A DNA stretch of 64,000 nt from Planctomycetaceae bacterium. Lineage in GTDB: Bacteria > Planctomycetota > Planctomycetia > Planctomycetales > Planctomycetaceae. Below, piece by piece: positions 1 to 8,087 of the stretch. Position numbers and translations under genes: made by a program. Under the pieces are notes generated by a model, which was not told the DNA's origin, searched no databases, and saw only the letters and a list, made by a program, of their open reading frames with translations. The stretch covers positions 806,001 through 870,000 of the forward strand of contig JACKHO010000002.1 of assembly GCA_020638955.1 (NCBI GenBank), written 5' to 3'. Position 1 is the first letter of the stretch. Each line of letters begins with the position of its first letter.

Positions 1-204
1 TCGGCCAAAGAAAAACCACAACGCGGCAAAGTCGTTGCCGTCGGCCCAGGTCGTCTGCTTGAAAGCGGTGAGCGCTGTGCCGTTTCCGTTCAAATTGGTG
101 ACGAAGTTCTCTTCGGCAAGTACGGCGGAACGGAAATCGAAGTCGATGGCGTCGACATCAAGATTCTTCGTGAAAACGACATCTTGGCAAAAATCGTTAA
201 CTAA
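1..204 (+). CDS. groES: Co-chaperonin GroES, C-terminal part
   Basis: The window opens inside a reading frame that runs from base 1 to a TAA at 202-204, so only the last 67 residues are present. The residues match the GroES core: a KVVAVGPGR stretch, then [18 protein letters not shown], then an [11 protein letters not shown] ending typical of the family. GroES forms the seven-subunit lid of the GroEL folding chamber in the cytoplasm. groEL follows about 100 bases downstream on the same strand, the usual groESL arrangement. The start, the mobile loop and any heat-shock promoter or CIRCE operator lie outside the window. The identification is firm despite the truncation. Confidence 0.95.
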   Translation, partial: SAKEKPQRGKVVAVGPGRLLESGERCAVSVQIGDEVLFGKYGGTEIEVDGVDIKILRENDILAKIVN

Positions 205-307
205 CTGGTCATGACGGTGCATGCCGTCGCTGTCTGGGCTGCCAACTCTTCGTGTTGGTGGCCCCCTTATGAAACAATTTTCCTCAACGCTCAACAGGAG
301 TCCTGAG

Positions 308-1924
308 GTGGCAAAGCAATTGCTTTTTGATGATGCAGCCCGCCTGAAGTTGCAGGCCGGCGTAAATATTCTCGCTGACGCAGTCGCGGTAACCATGGGG
401 CCAACCGGCCGCAATGTGATTATCGACAAAAGCTTCGGCAATCCTCTCGTCACCAAGGACGGTGTTACCGTCTCGAAGGAAGTCGAGCTGGAAGATCCCT
501 ACGAGCACATGGGAGCCAAGCTGGTCAACGAAGTCGCCACCAAAACCAGCGACATCGCTGGCGATGGAACGACGACGGCAACCGTGCTGGCCCGTGCAAT
601 TTATCAGGAAGGTCTCCGCAGCATTTCGCTCGGTGCCAACCCTCAAATTGTTCGTCGCGGCATTGAAAAAGGTGTCGAGGCCGCTGTTGAGTTCCTGGAA
701 AGCATCGCGAAGCCGGTGTCGGACAAGAAGGAGATTCAGCACGTCGCTTCGGTTTCGGCCAACAACGACACCGTCGTTGGTCAAATGGTCGCCGATGCTC
801 TCGAAGCTGTGAATGGTCAGGTTGTGACCATCGAAGAAGGTAAGAGCAACGAAACGACCGTCAGCGTTGCCGAAGGAATGCAGTTCGATAAGGGATACAT
901 TTCCCCTTACTTCGTGACCGACCCTTCCGAGATGAAGTGCGTCCTCGAAGACTGCCTCATCCTGCTGCACGAGAAGAAAATCTCCAACCTGCGTGAATTC
1001 ATTCCGCTGCTGGAGAAGGTCGCTCAGTCTGGTCGTCCGCTGGTTGTCATTGCTGAAGACGTCGATGGCGAAGCACTCACAGCCATGGTTGTGAACCGCC
1101 TCCGCGGCATTCTGCAAATCGCGGCTGTGAAGGCACCCGGCTTTGGCGATCGTCGCAAGGCCATGCTGCAAGACATGGCTGTACTGACTGGCGGTACCGT
1201 GATTTCCGAAGATTTGGGAATCAAGCTCGACAGCGTCGAGCTCAGCCAGTTGGGTCGCGCCAAGTCGGTGGAAATCACCAAAGACTCGACCACCATCATC
1301 GATGGCCTGGGCGAGAAGAAAGAAATCGAAAAACGCGTCGCACAACTTCGCCGTCAGGTTGAAGAAACCGAAAGCGAATACGATCGTGAAAAGTTCCACG
1401 AGCGTCTCGCCAAACTGACGAGTGGTGTCGCTGTCATTTCGGTTGGTGCTGTCACCGAAGCCGAAATGAAGCAGACCAAAGCCCGTATGGAAGACGCACT
1501 GCATGCAACACGTGCTGCCGTTGAAGAAGGCATTCTTCCCGGTGGTGGTGTCGCCCTGCTGCGTGCTATTCCCGCCGTCGAAGCCGTGAAGGCTCGTGGC
1601 GATGAGCGGATTGGTATCGAAATTCTCGCTCGTGCTCTGGAAGCTCCCATTCGTCAAATCTCGGACAACTGCGGAGAAGACGGAGCCGTCATTGCCGACG
1701 AAGTCAAATCGAACGACAAGACCAACGTTGGCTACAACGGTGCGACCGGCAAGTACGTCGACATGTTCAAGGACGGAATTATCGATCCAGCCAAGGTCGT
1801 GAAGAGTGCTCTGCGATACGCAGCCTCCATCGCTGGCCTCATGTTGACAACTCAGGTTCTCGTTACCCGAACTGATGACCCTGCCGGCGGTGCGAAGCCG
1901 AAGGTTGAGGGAGCCGTTCGCTAA
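308..1924 (+). CDS. groEL: Chaperonin GroEL (60 kDa)
   Basis: ATP-driven cytoplasmic folding chamber that works with GroES. The protein is collinear with GroEL over its full length: early [16 protein letters not shown], the nucleotide-binding [11 protein letters not shown], and [17 protein letters not shown] carrying the ATPase aspartate. I chose the GTG at 308 because an AGGAG lies 7 bases before it and the product starts with the family's [11 protein letters not shown]; it gives 538 residues, the normal length. The frame stays open upstream (ATG at 269), but that extension is not GroEL-like. The C-terminus ends [16 protein letters not shown] and lacks the flexible Gly-Gly-Met tail of E. coli GroEL. 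Planctomycetes often carry several groEL copies, so this may be one paralogue of a set. It is co-directional with groES and followed by a strong terminator. Confidence 0.96.
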   Translation: MAKQLLFDDAARLKLQAGVNILADAVAVTMGPTGRNVIIDKSFGNPLVTKDGVTVSKEVELEDPYEHMGAKLVNEVATKTSDIAGDGTTTATVLARAIYQEGLRSISLGANPQIVRRGIEKGVEAAVEFLESIAKPVSDKKEIQHVASVSANNDTVVGQMVADALEAVNGQVVTIEEGKSNETTVSVAEGMQFDKGYISPYFVTDPSEMKCVLEDCLILLHEKKISNLREFIPLLEKVAQSGRPLVVIAEDVDGEALTAMVVNRLRGILQIAAVKAPGFGDRRKAMLQDMAVLTGGTVISEDLGIKLDSVELSQLGRAKSVEITKDSTTIIDGLGEKKEIEKRVAQLRRQVEETESEYDREKFHERLAKLTSGVAVISVGAVTEAEMKQTKARMEDALHATRAAVEEGILPGGGVALLRAIPAVEAVKARGDERIGIEILARALEAPIRQISDNCGEDGAVIADEVKSNDKTNVGYNGATGKYVDMFKDGIIDPAKVVKSALRYAASIAGLMLTTQVLVTRTDDPAGGAKPKVEGAVR

Positions 1925-1960
1925 CCGGGGCATTCCAGTTGAGTGAGTTGGATAAATTGA

Positions 1961-1993
1961 CGAGCCACCGGTTCCCCCGGTGGCTCGTGTTTT
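1961..1993 (+). terminator. Rho-independent terminator after groEL
   Basis: A perfect 11 bp stem (1961-1971 with 1977-1987) closes a 5-base loop and is followed by TGTTTT. It lies 36 bases after the groEL stop and separates the groESL unit from dnaJ, so dnaJ probably has its own promoter or depends on read-through. Confidence 0.85.
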
Positions 1994-2044
1994 AGTATCA
2001 CCGCGTTTTTCTCATCATCTTCACCAAGCAATCGCACTGAAGAA

Positions 2045-3211
2045 ATGGCAAGCAGTTCCATGGCCTCGCAGCGAGACTATTACGAAGTTCTGGGTGTCTC
2101 GAAGTCCGCATCGGCCAGCGAAATCAAGAAGGCCTACAAGACACTCGCGCGCAAGTATCACCCCGACCGAAATCAGGGCGACGATGAGGCTACGGAGAAG
2201 TTCAAAGAGGCGGCCGAGGCGTACGCCATTTTAAGCGACGAAGACAAACGCGCCCGGTACGACCGCTTCGGCCATGCAGGAGTGCAGGGTGGTGCTGGTG
2301 GACCGGGAGGCGCAGGCTTCCAGGACATCAACGACATCTTCGCCCAGTTCGGCGGACTGTTCGGTGACATGTTTGGAGGCGGCGGTCGACGTCGACAAGG
2401 TGGCCCCGCTCGCGGAGCCGACCTGAAGACCTCGGTAACCATTGACCTGGTCACCGCAGCCAAGGGATACAAGGCGGAACTGGAAATCACGCGCAAATGC
2501 ACTTGTTCCCACTGCAAAGGTTCTGGTGCGGAGCCGGGAACAACCCCCGAGATTTGCGACTACTGCGGAGGTGAAGGCCAAGTCACCCAGGCTCAGGGGT
2601 TCTTTCGAATCCAAACTCCCTGCCCCGCCTGTCGCGGACAGGGACGCGTTATCCGTCACAAGTGCAACACGTGTTACGGCTCAGGTCGTGAGGACGAAGA
2701 TGTCACGGTCACGGTCCCCATTCCAGCCGGAATCGACAACGGGATGTCCGTCCGTCAACCCGGGGCGGGAGACGCTGGCCCTAATGGAGGACCACGCGGC
2801 GACCTGTACGTCGAAGTTCGCGTGAAAGAGCATGCCATCTTCAAACGCAGCGGTAGCCATCTGTACTGCCGCGTCCCCATCACCTACACCCAGGCCGCAC
2901 TCGGAACGACCGTCGAAATCCCGCTCATTGAAGGGAAAGACACACTCGACCTTCCTGCCGGAACACAGCCGGGCGAGACTATCCGCTTACGAGGCAAGGG
3001 GTTAGTCGATCCACGCACTGGCGGCAATGCGGGCGATTTGCACGTCGAAATCCAGGTGCTCGTGCCTCGTAGCGTCTCCGGAGAACACGAAGAACTGCTG
3101 CGGAAACTGGCTGAATTGGAACAGGCCGAGGTACATCCCCACCAGAAATCGTGGTTTGAAAAGCTGAAGGATTTCTTCACAAGCGATCCGGACGAGTCGG
3201 GAAAGAAATAG
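2045..3211 (+). CDS. dnaJ: Chaperone protein DnaJ
   Basis: Hsp40 co-chaperone that delivers clients to DnaK and stimulates its ATPase. Domains in order: J domain with HPD at about residues 39-41; Gly/Phe-rich linker (about 75-120); a cysteine-rich zinc domain with [24 protein letters not shown] and CNTCYGSG; then the C-terminal substrate-binding beta domains. At 388 residues it is a full-length type I DnaJ. Two starts are close together: ATG at 2045, and ATG at 2060, which gives the more typical [12 protein letters not shown]. Neither has a strong ribosome binding site. It follows the groEL terminator on the same strand; dnaK and grpE are not in the window. Confidence 0.95.
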   Translation: MASSSMASQRDYYEVLGVSKSASASEIKKAYKTLARKYHPDRNQGDDEATEKFKEAAEAYAILSDEDKRARYDRFGHAGVQGGAGGPGGAGFQDINDIFAQFGGLFGDMFGGGGRRRQGGPARGADLKTSVTIDLVTAAKGYKAELEITRKCTCSHCKGSGAEPGTTPEICDYCGGEGQVTQAQGFFRIQTPCPACRGQGRVIRHKCNTCYGSGREDEDVTVTVPIPAGIDNGMSVRQPGAGDAGPNGGPRGDLYVEVRVKEHAIFKRSGSHLYCRVPITYTQAALGTTVEIPLIEGKDTLDLPAGTQPGETIRLRGKGLVDPRTGGNAGDLHVEIQVLVPRSVSGEHEELLRKLAELEQAEVHPHQKSWFEKLKDFFTSDPDESGKK

Positions 3212-3467
3212 CTGCTGCTCCCATTCGGACTGGTAAAACTGTATGGATCGTGACTGCAATTGGTGTCTGGGCTGAAGATTACGTCAATTCTGCCAGGGTG
3301 GAGCCGCTGGTCGCTGTCGGTCTGAGTTACCGTTGGGTACGATGTCAGATTGCGGCAGGCCTGTTGCTGGTTCCGGATTCCCGGTCGATGGCAGCAACGC
3401 TGCAAAACCGATTTGTAACGGCAATGAATTGAGGCTGGTTTTCCCGGCCAGATGAAATAGGTGACAC

Positions 3468-4682
3468 ATGCCTCTGGGACGCTTGAGCCGCGCGGCATTC
3501 AATTTGGTGCACGGGCGAAATCTGGTTTACAACCAGTGCTGGGAAGACCCACGACTCGACCGGCAGGCACTGCAGTTGAGTTCCTCGGACAACCTCGTGG
3601 TCATTACCTCGGCGGGTTGCAACGCACTCGACTACGTCCTCGCTGGCACGGGGCATGTTTATGCCGTCGACATGAACTTCCGGCAGAACGCCGTACTCGA
3701 ACTCAAGAAATCGGGCATCCGAAACCTCGATTACCCCACGTTCTTCAAGCTCTTCGGCGAAGGCAATTTGCCGGAATGGAAAGAAGTGTATCCATCGAAG
3801 CTGCGGAACGACCTGCCTCCCGATGCTCAAAAGTTCTGGGACCGTTACGGCAAGTTCTTCACGGGTACCCGAAGCCGTCCGAGCTACTACTTCCGCGGAA
3901 CCTCCGGGCTCTTCGCCTGGATTGTCAACGGGTACATTAACCGTATCGCCCGCATCAGAGGCCCCATCGACGAATTGTTGGAAGCCAAGACTGTTGAGGA
4001 ACAGCAGGAAGTATTCCAACGACACGATCTCAAAAAGAAACTCTTCCGCCCGCTGCTCCGCTGGTTACTCGGACGAGACGCCACCATGGCCCTGCTCGGC
4101 GTTCCCCGCAGTCAACGACAACAACTCGACCGCGACTATCCCGGCGGGATTGCTCAGTTCATTGAAGACCGTGTCGAAACCGTTTTTGCAAAACTGCCGC
4201 TGCACGACAACTACTTCTGGCGCGTGTATCTGACTGGCAAGTACACCCCCACATGCTGTCCGGAATATCTCAAAGAGCATAACTTCGAGGAATTGAAGGC
4301 CGGGGCAATCGACCGCGTGACCACGCATACCGACTCACTCCTCGGATTCCTCGAAAAACATGACGGGCAGATTTCACGTTATGTGCTGCTCGACCACATG
4401 GACTGGCTCTACGCGAACTACAAAGAAATCCTGACAACCGAATGGCAAGCCATTGTCGACAAGGCCGCCCCGGGCACAAAAATCATTTGGCGGAGCGCAA
4501 GCCTCGACGTCGATTTCATTGACCCCATTGAAGTCGAGCGTGATGGCCAGAAATACAAACTGGGTGATTTGCTGACCTACGACCGGGAAATGGCAGAACG
4601 ACTGCATCCTATCGACCGGGTGAACACCTACGGCAGTTTCTACATCACCGATTTGGCCGACCGTGCCCCGGCAGCGCAGTAA
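3468..4682 (+). CDS. btaA: BtaA-like S-adenosylmethionine:diacylglycerol 3-amino-3-carboxypropyltransferase (DUF3419)
   Basis: Recognised as a DUF3419/BtaA protein: N-terminal VYNQCWEDPRLD, then an AdoMet-fold segment VVITSAGCNALDYVLAG followed by VYAVDMN, and C-terminal YVLLDHMDWL. In known systems BtaA moves the aminocarboxypropyl group of AdoMet to diacylglycerol, making the diacylglyceryl-homoserine precursor of the betaine lipid DGTS. The 404 residues are close to the Rhodobacter enzyme's length. An AGGTGA sits 4 bases before the ATG. The next gene, 51 bases downstream, is a methyltransferase fitting BtaB, which strengthens the assignment. Substrate and product are inferred from family and context. 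Confidence 0.85.
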   Translation: MPLGRLSRAAFNLVHGRNLVYNQCWEDPRLDRQALQLSSSDNLVVITSAGCNALDYVLAGTGHVYAVDMNFRQNAVLELKKSGIRNLDYPTFFKLFGEGNLPEWKEVYPSKLRNDLPPDAQKFWDRYGKFFTGTRSRPSYYFRGTSGLFAWIVNGYINRIARIRGPIDELLEAKTVEEQQEVFQRHDLKKKLFRPLLRWLLGRDATMALLGVPRSQRQQLDRDYPGGIAQFIEDRVETVFAKLPLHDNYFWRVYLTGKYTPTCCPEYLKEHNFEELKAGAIDRVTTHTDSLLGFLEKHDGQISRYVLLDHMDWLYANYKEILTTEWQAIVDKAAPGTKIIWRSASLDVDFIDPIEVERDGQKYKLGDLLTYDREMAERLHPIDRVNTYGSFYITDLADRAPAAQ

Positions 4683-4733
4683 TTAGCGTCCCCGTCCCCT
4701 GCGCATTCAAAATCAAACGTGGAATTCGTTGGC

Positions 4734-5477
4734 ATGTCTTTCTTCAACGACCTGAAAATGCTCTGGCATATCGTATTGCACCGCACTCGGGGCAAGACGC
4801 ATCAGGAACGTCTCGACAGTTTCTACTCCGGTCAGGCTTCCGGGTACGACGACTTCCGGCGCCGCATGCTGCACAGCCGCGAAGAAATGATTCAAAGCAT
4901 CGATCCCCCCGCAGGCGGCGTGTGGATCGACCTGGGAGCAGGGACCGGCGAAAACGCGGAGCACCTCGGTGATAAACTCGGCACGCTTTCAAAGATGTAT
5001 TTGATTGACCTGTCGACTTCTCTATTGGAACAGGCAAAGCAGCGCGTGGAACATCGCGGCTGGACGAACGTTGAGCCCGTCTGTCACGACGCCACGACGT
5101 TTGTGCCTCCCGAAGGTCAGGTCGACGTCGTCACCTTCTCGTACTCCCTCACCATGATTCCCGACTGGTTCCGGGCAGTGGATCAGGCTTACAAGCTGCT
5201 CAAACCGGGCGGTACCCTGGGCATTGTCGACTTCTATGTCGCCCGCAAGTATCCCGCCGATGCACATGTGAAGCATGGTTGGACGACCCGCAGTTTCTGG
5301 CCCCTTTGGTTTGGCTCCGACAACGTGTTCCTCAACTCCGACCACGTTCCTTATGTGGAAAATAAATTCGAAACCATTCGCCTTGAGGAACGACGGGGTA
5401 AAATCCCGTACATGCCCTTTGTCCGCGTCCCGCACTACGTGTTCATTGGCCGCAAGCCAGCAACCGATGAAGCGTGA
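4734..5477 (+). CDS. btaB: BtaB-like AdoMet-dependent N-methyltransferase (betaine lipid synthesis)
   Basis: Class I methyltransferase with motif [16 protein letters not shown] and motif II YLIDLS, followed by [10 protein letters not shown] and [15 protein letters not shown]. Placed after BtaA it most likely performs the three N-methylations turning diacylglyceryl-homoserine into DGTS. I chose the ATG at 4734 ([10 protein letters not shown], 247 residues); an in-frame GTG at 4719 is an alternative. The N-terminal stretch with [19 protein letters not shown] matches BtaB-type and UbiE-like lipid methyltransferases. The methyltransferase fold is certain; the BtaB role rests mainly on the neighbour. 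Confidence 0.8.
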   Translation: MSFFNDLKMLWHIVLHRTRGKTHQERLDSFYSGQASGYDDFRRRMLHSREEMIQSIDPPAGGVWIDLGAGTGENAEHLGDKLGTLSKMYLIDLSTSLLEQAKQRVEHRGWTNVEPVCHDATTFVPPEGQVDVVTFSYSLTMIPDWFRAVDQAYKLLKPGGTLGIVDFYVARKYPADAHVKHGWTTRSFWPLWFGSDNVFLNSDHVPYVENKFETIRLEERRGKIPYMPFVRVPHYVFIGRKPATDEA

Positions 5478-5497
5478 GTCACGTGAGATTGGCTTCC

Positions 5498-5542
5498 TCA
5501 ACCATCTCAACCGTGGCGCAGCCACACTCAACCATCTCAACC
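5498..5542 (+). repeat. 15-base direct repeat flanking a short hairpin, btaB-queF gap
   Basis: The 15-mer tcaaccatctcaacc occurs at 5498-5512 and exactly again at 5528-5542. Between them lies a 5 bp hairpin (5513-5517 with 5521-5525, loop GCA). It sits between the btaB stop and the queF start. It could be an operator with two half-sites or slippage debris; the sequence does not decide. Confidence 0.5.
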
Positions 5543-5573
5543 ACTACTGTCTGCTGTTACCCGCATAACGACC

Positions 5574-5930
5574 ATGTCCGAGCCTTCACCCAGTCTGCTG
5601 GAAGTATTCGACAATCCTTTCCCCGAGCGGCCCTACGTCATCGATACGGTCTGCCCTGAGTTTACGTCGATGTGCCCCAAAACCGGTCAGCCAGACTTCG
5701 GCACGGTGACGATTACGTACATTCCGGACAAACTTTGCTTTGAGTTGAAATCGCTCAAAATGTATTTGCAGCAGTTCCGGAACCATGGGGCGTTCTACGA
5801 GCGGGTCACCAATACCATTCTGGACGACCTCGTCAGCGTCACGCAGCCGCGTTGGATGAAAATCGAAGGCGCCTTCACTCCGCGTGGCGGCATCCGGACC
5901 ACAGTCATCGTCGAACACGGTACTCGATAG
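5574..5930 (+). CDS. queF: NADPH-dependent preQ0 reductase QueF
   Basis: Reduces 7-cyano-7-deazaguanine (preQ0) to preQ1, the last free-base step before insertion into tRNA for queuosine. At 118 residues it is the short, single-domain type. The catalytic cysteine is Cys34 in [16 protein letters not shown], with the partner Asp41, and the family motif [20 protein letters not shown] follows at 57-76. The start ATG lies 96 bases after btaB. queC, an earlier step of the same pathway, is in this window at 19672, but queD and queE are not. No preQ1 riboswitch was recognised upstream. Confidence 0.95.
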   Translation: MSEPSPSLLEVFDNPFPERPYVIDTVCPEFTSMCPKTGQPDFGTVTITYIPDKLCFELKSLKMYLQQFRNHGAFYERVTNTILDDLVSVTQPRWMKIEGAFTPRGGIRTTVIVEHGTR

Positions 5931-5940
5931 GCCTCTGGCC

Positions 5941-6423
5941 ATGGCACTCTTCGTCAAAGAGACACTTATTGCCGCACCGCCTGAAGAGGTATTCGCGTTT
6001 CACGAATCACCAAAGGCCCTCGAATCGCTCATTCCTCCGTGGGAGTCGATGAAAGTCGTCGAGAGTGCCCGTTCACTCGCCGTGGGAAGCCGAGTTGTCC
6101 TGCAGGGACAAATGCTGTTCGTACCCCTGAAGTGGGTTGCCGTACATACGGCGTACAACCCACCGCATGAGTTCGAGGACATTCAGGAATCGGGCCCGTT
6201 CGCGAAATGGGTACACAAGCACCAATTCATTCCCACCGGAAACAACGAAACTCTTCTGCGGGATGAAGTCGAGTACCAGGTCCCGCTGGGGAAACTCGGT
6301 GAACTCTTTGGCGGCTGGTTCGTTCGATCAAAACTCGAACGCATGTTCGCCTACCGCCACGAAGTCACCAAACGCCTGGTGGAGTCTGGCGATTGGCGAA
6401 GTGATTCCCTGGCTTCCGATTGA
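5941..6423 (+). CDS. SRPBCC-fold ligand-binding protein
   Basis: A 160-residue protein that looks like the START/Bet v 1 (SRPBCC) superfamily: it opens with VKETLIAAPPEEVFAFHESP, the usual first strand and helix, and ends in a long amphipathic helix with YRHEVTKRLVE. Such proteins bind small hydrophobic ligands; this group resembles cell-division-inhibitor/cyclase-like members, and the ligand cannot be read from sequence. The ATG at 5941 is used because it begins 10 bases after the queF stop and gives the family's normal N-terminus. The spacing suggests co-transcription with queF. Confidence 0.75.
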   Translation: MALFVKETLIAAPPEEVFAFHESPKALESLIPPWESMKVVESARSLAVGSRVVLQGQMLFVPLKWVAVHTAYNPPHEFEDIQESGPFAKWVHKHQFIPTGNNETLLRDEVEYQVPLGKLGELFGGWFVRSKLERMFAYRHEVTKRLVESGDWRSDSLASD

Positions 6424-6444
6424 GTGGAATTGCCACAAGAAACC

Positions 6445-7230
6445 TCACTCCGATTTCGCTTCAGCCGTCTTCCGTAGCAAATCTGCATGCAGGCGCCCGA
6501 CGTGCCACATGTAGCGTGGGCCGTAGCCTGCTTCTCTTGGCCAGCTATTATTGGTCGCTTCGGTCAAATGCTTTAATGCCAGTTCGTCATCACCCTCCAG
6601 TGCCGCGTTCAGACCGACATAAAGATGGGCATAAAACTCGCATGAGGCCTGCTGTTCGGTGGTACGTTTCGCGAGTTGCAATCCCAGCATGACGTCCTCA
6701 GATTTCAGTTCACCAGAAAACAATTTGTAGACGGCGGGAAAGGGTTCGCGGTCGTCCTTTTCGTAGCGCAACAGCTCCTTTTGGGCCTGCTCTTTGCCCA
6801 CGGCCTTGAACTGACAGAAGTACCGCCAAATTCCATTTTCACGGTCGACGTTGTCAAAGGAATGATACCGCTCAAACTGCTCAGCCCCTGCCCCATGTTT
6901 TCCGGCATAGAAGAGTGCAATGCCGCGGCGCCAGTGTGAGGGGCCCTGCTCTGCGTCGAGTTCAATCATGCGGCTGTAATCGGCGACGGCCTGATCGAAG
7001 TGCCCCAGAAAGAAGTGGCAGTCCCCGCGCTGCGACAGCAACGGGATGTTGTCGGGAGTTCTCTTCAGACCCGCGTCGCACTCGTCAATTTGCCCGGTCA
7101 ATTCCTTCACGAGTTCAATCTGCTTCGCCGCAGTCCACTGCTCCGACTCCTGTGCGCCGACTGATGACGCAGCAGTCGACAGCGCGAACAGCACTACTGG
7201 AATTACAACGGGTTGAAAGCAATGTCGCAT
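6445..7230 (-). CDS. Secreted tetratricopeptide-repeat protein
   Basis: A 261-residue protein with an N-terminal signal peptide (hydrophobic VVIPVVLFALSTAASS, cleavage near GAQ-ES). Residues about 45-125 contain TPR-like helical pairs (PLLSQRGDCHFFLGHFDQAVADYSRMIELD, here quoted in parts: PLLSQRGDCHFFLGHF then DQAVADYSRMIELD). TPRs are protein-interaction scaffolds; the architecture resembles NlpI-like periplasmic proteins, but a direct relation is not shown. It is convergent with the SRPBCC gene and divergent from coaB, with a 143-base shared upstream region. Confidence 0.7.
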   Translation of the reverse strand: MRHCFQPVVIPVVLFALSTAASSVGAQESEQWTAAKQIELVKELTGQIDECDAGLKRTPDNIPLLSQRGDCHFFLGHFDQAVADYSRMIELDAEQGPSHWRRGIALFYAGKHGAGAEQFERYHSFDNVDRENGIWRYFCQFKAVGKEQAQKELLRYEKDDREPFPAVYKLFSGELKSEDVMLGLQLAKRTTEQQASCEFYAHLYVGLNAALEGDDELALKHLTEATNNSWPREAGYGPRYMWHVGRLHADLLRKTAEAKSE

Positions 7231-7373
7231 TTGACGAATCCTCAGGCTGCTCAGGTAAATTTGGCCTGATTGTCATCATACAAGGCGTAAGTTGCGACCC
7301 CAAAGTGAATTGTTTGCATCAGGGCCTTTGCGTCTCGCTGGACAGTTCACACGGAACTCCCGAAAATCCGCCC

Positions 7374-7997
7374 ATGCGAATTCTTGTGACAGCCGGTCCC
7401 ACCCGTGAATACTTTGATGATGTCCGCTACCTCTCCAACGCGAGCAGTGGTCGGATGGGTTATGCCATTGTGGCCGCAGCAATTGCCCGGGGATGGGAAG
7501 TCGTGCTGGTCAGCGGACCGGTCGAACTCGCTCCGCCTGTCGGCTGCGAATATCACCCTGTGGTGACGACCGCCCAAATGCGCGACGCCGCGGTCCGACT
7601 GTTCCCCGACTGTGATGGTGTCATCGCGGCGGCTGCAGTGTGCGATTACAAACCGAAAGAACGCATTCAGGGAAAAATGTCAAAGTCCGGTGGTCCGGTG
7701 ACCTTTGACATGATCGAAACCGACGACGTGCTTGCCGAACTGGGACGCTGCAAGGAGAACCGCTGGGTGGTGGGATTTGCCCTCGAAGCGCAAAATCCAC
7801 GTGAAAACGCCCTGCAGAAACTTCGCAAGAAAAACTGCGACTGGATTGTGCTCAACGGCCCCGAGGCCATTGGTGCTGAGTCGAACTCCGTCGAATTCAT
7901 TAATGCGGAAACCGACACCGTCGCCCACTGGACCGGTACGAAGACGGAAGTTGCCTCGGCGCTCATCGACTGGCTTGCTGAACATGCAACGAGCTGA
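7374..7997 (+). CDS. coaB: Phosphopantothenate-cysteine ligase, stand-alone CoaB domain
   Basis: Joins cysteine to 4'-phosphopantothenate in coenzyme A synthesis. The 207 residues are a complete CoaB domain: ILVTAGPTREYFDDVRYLSN, the ASSGRMGYA loop, an AAVCDYKP segment where AAVADYRP is common, and IVLNGPEAIG near the end. In most bacteria this domain is fused behind a CoaC decarboxylase; here only the ligase half is present and no flavoprotein domain lies directly upstream or downstream. The in-frame ORF extends far upstream, but the ATG at 7374 begins the conserved domain. It ends 90 bases before the chosen sulfatase start. Confidence 0.88.
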   Translation: MRILVTAGPTREYFDDVRYLSNASSGRMGYAIVAAAIARGWEVVLVSGPVELAPPVGCEYHPVVTTAQMRDAAVRLFPDCDGVIAAAAVCDYKPKERIQGKMSKSGGPVTFDMIETDDVLAELGRCKENRWVVGFALEAQNPRENALQKLRKKNCDWIVLNGPEAIGAESNSVEFINAETDTVAHWTGTKTEVASALIDWLAEHATS

Positions 7998-8087
7998 CAA
8001 AAGTTGATCAACACTTCCCTCAACGACTGGAATTCAGCAATGACTTCAGACATCTTGTGGCATTTGACCAAAGGGAATCTCAACAAC

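Noticed and set aside
284..1933. Long minus-strand ORF (549 codons) opposite groEL
   Set aside because: It is the antisense shadow of a strongly conserved gene; its product is rich in His, Asn and Asp with no recognisable domain.
5478..5573. Possible preQ1 riboswitch ahead of queF
   Set aside because: The compact hairpin plus A-rich tail expected for the class I aptamer is absent, and only direct repeats are present.
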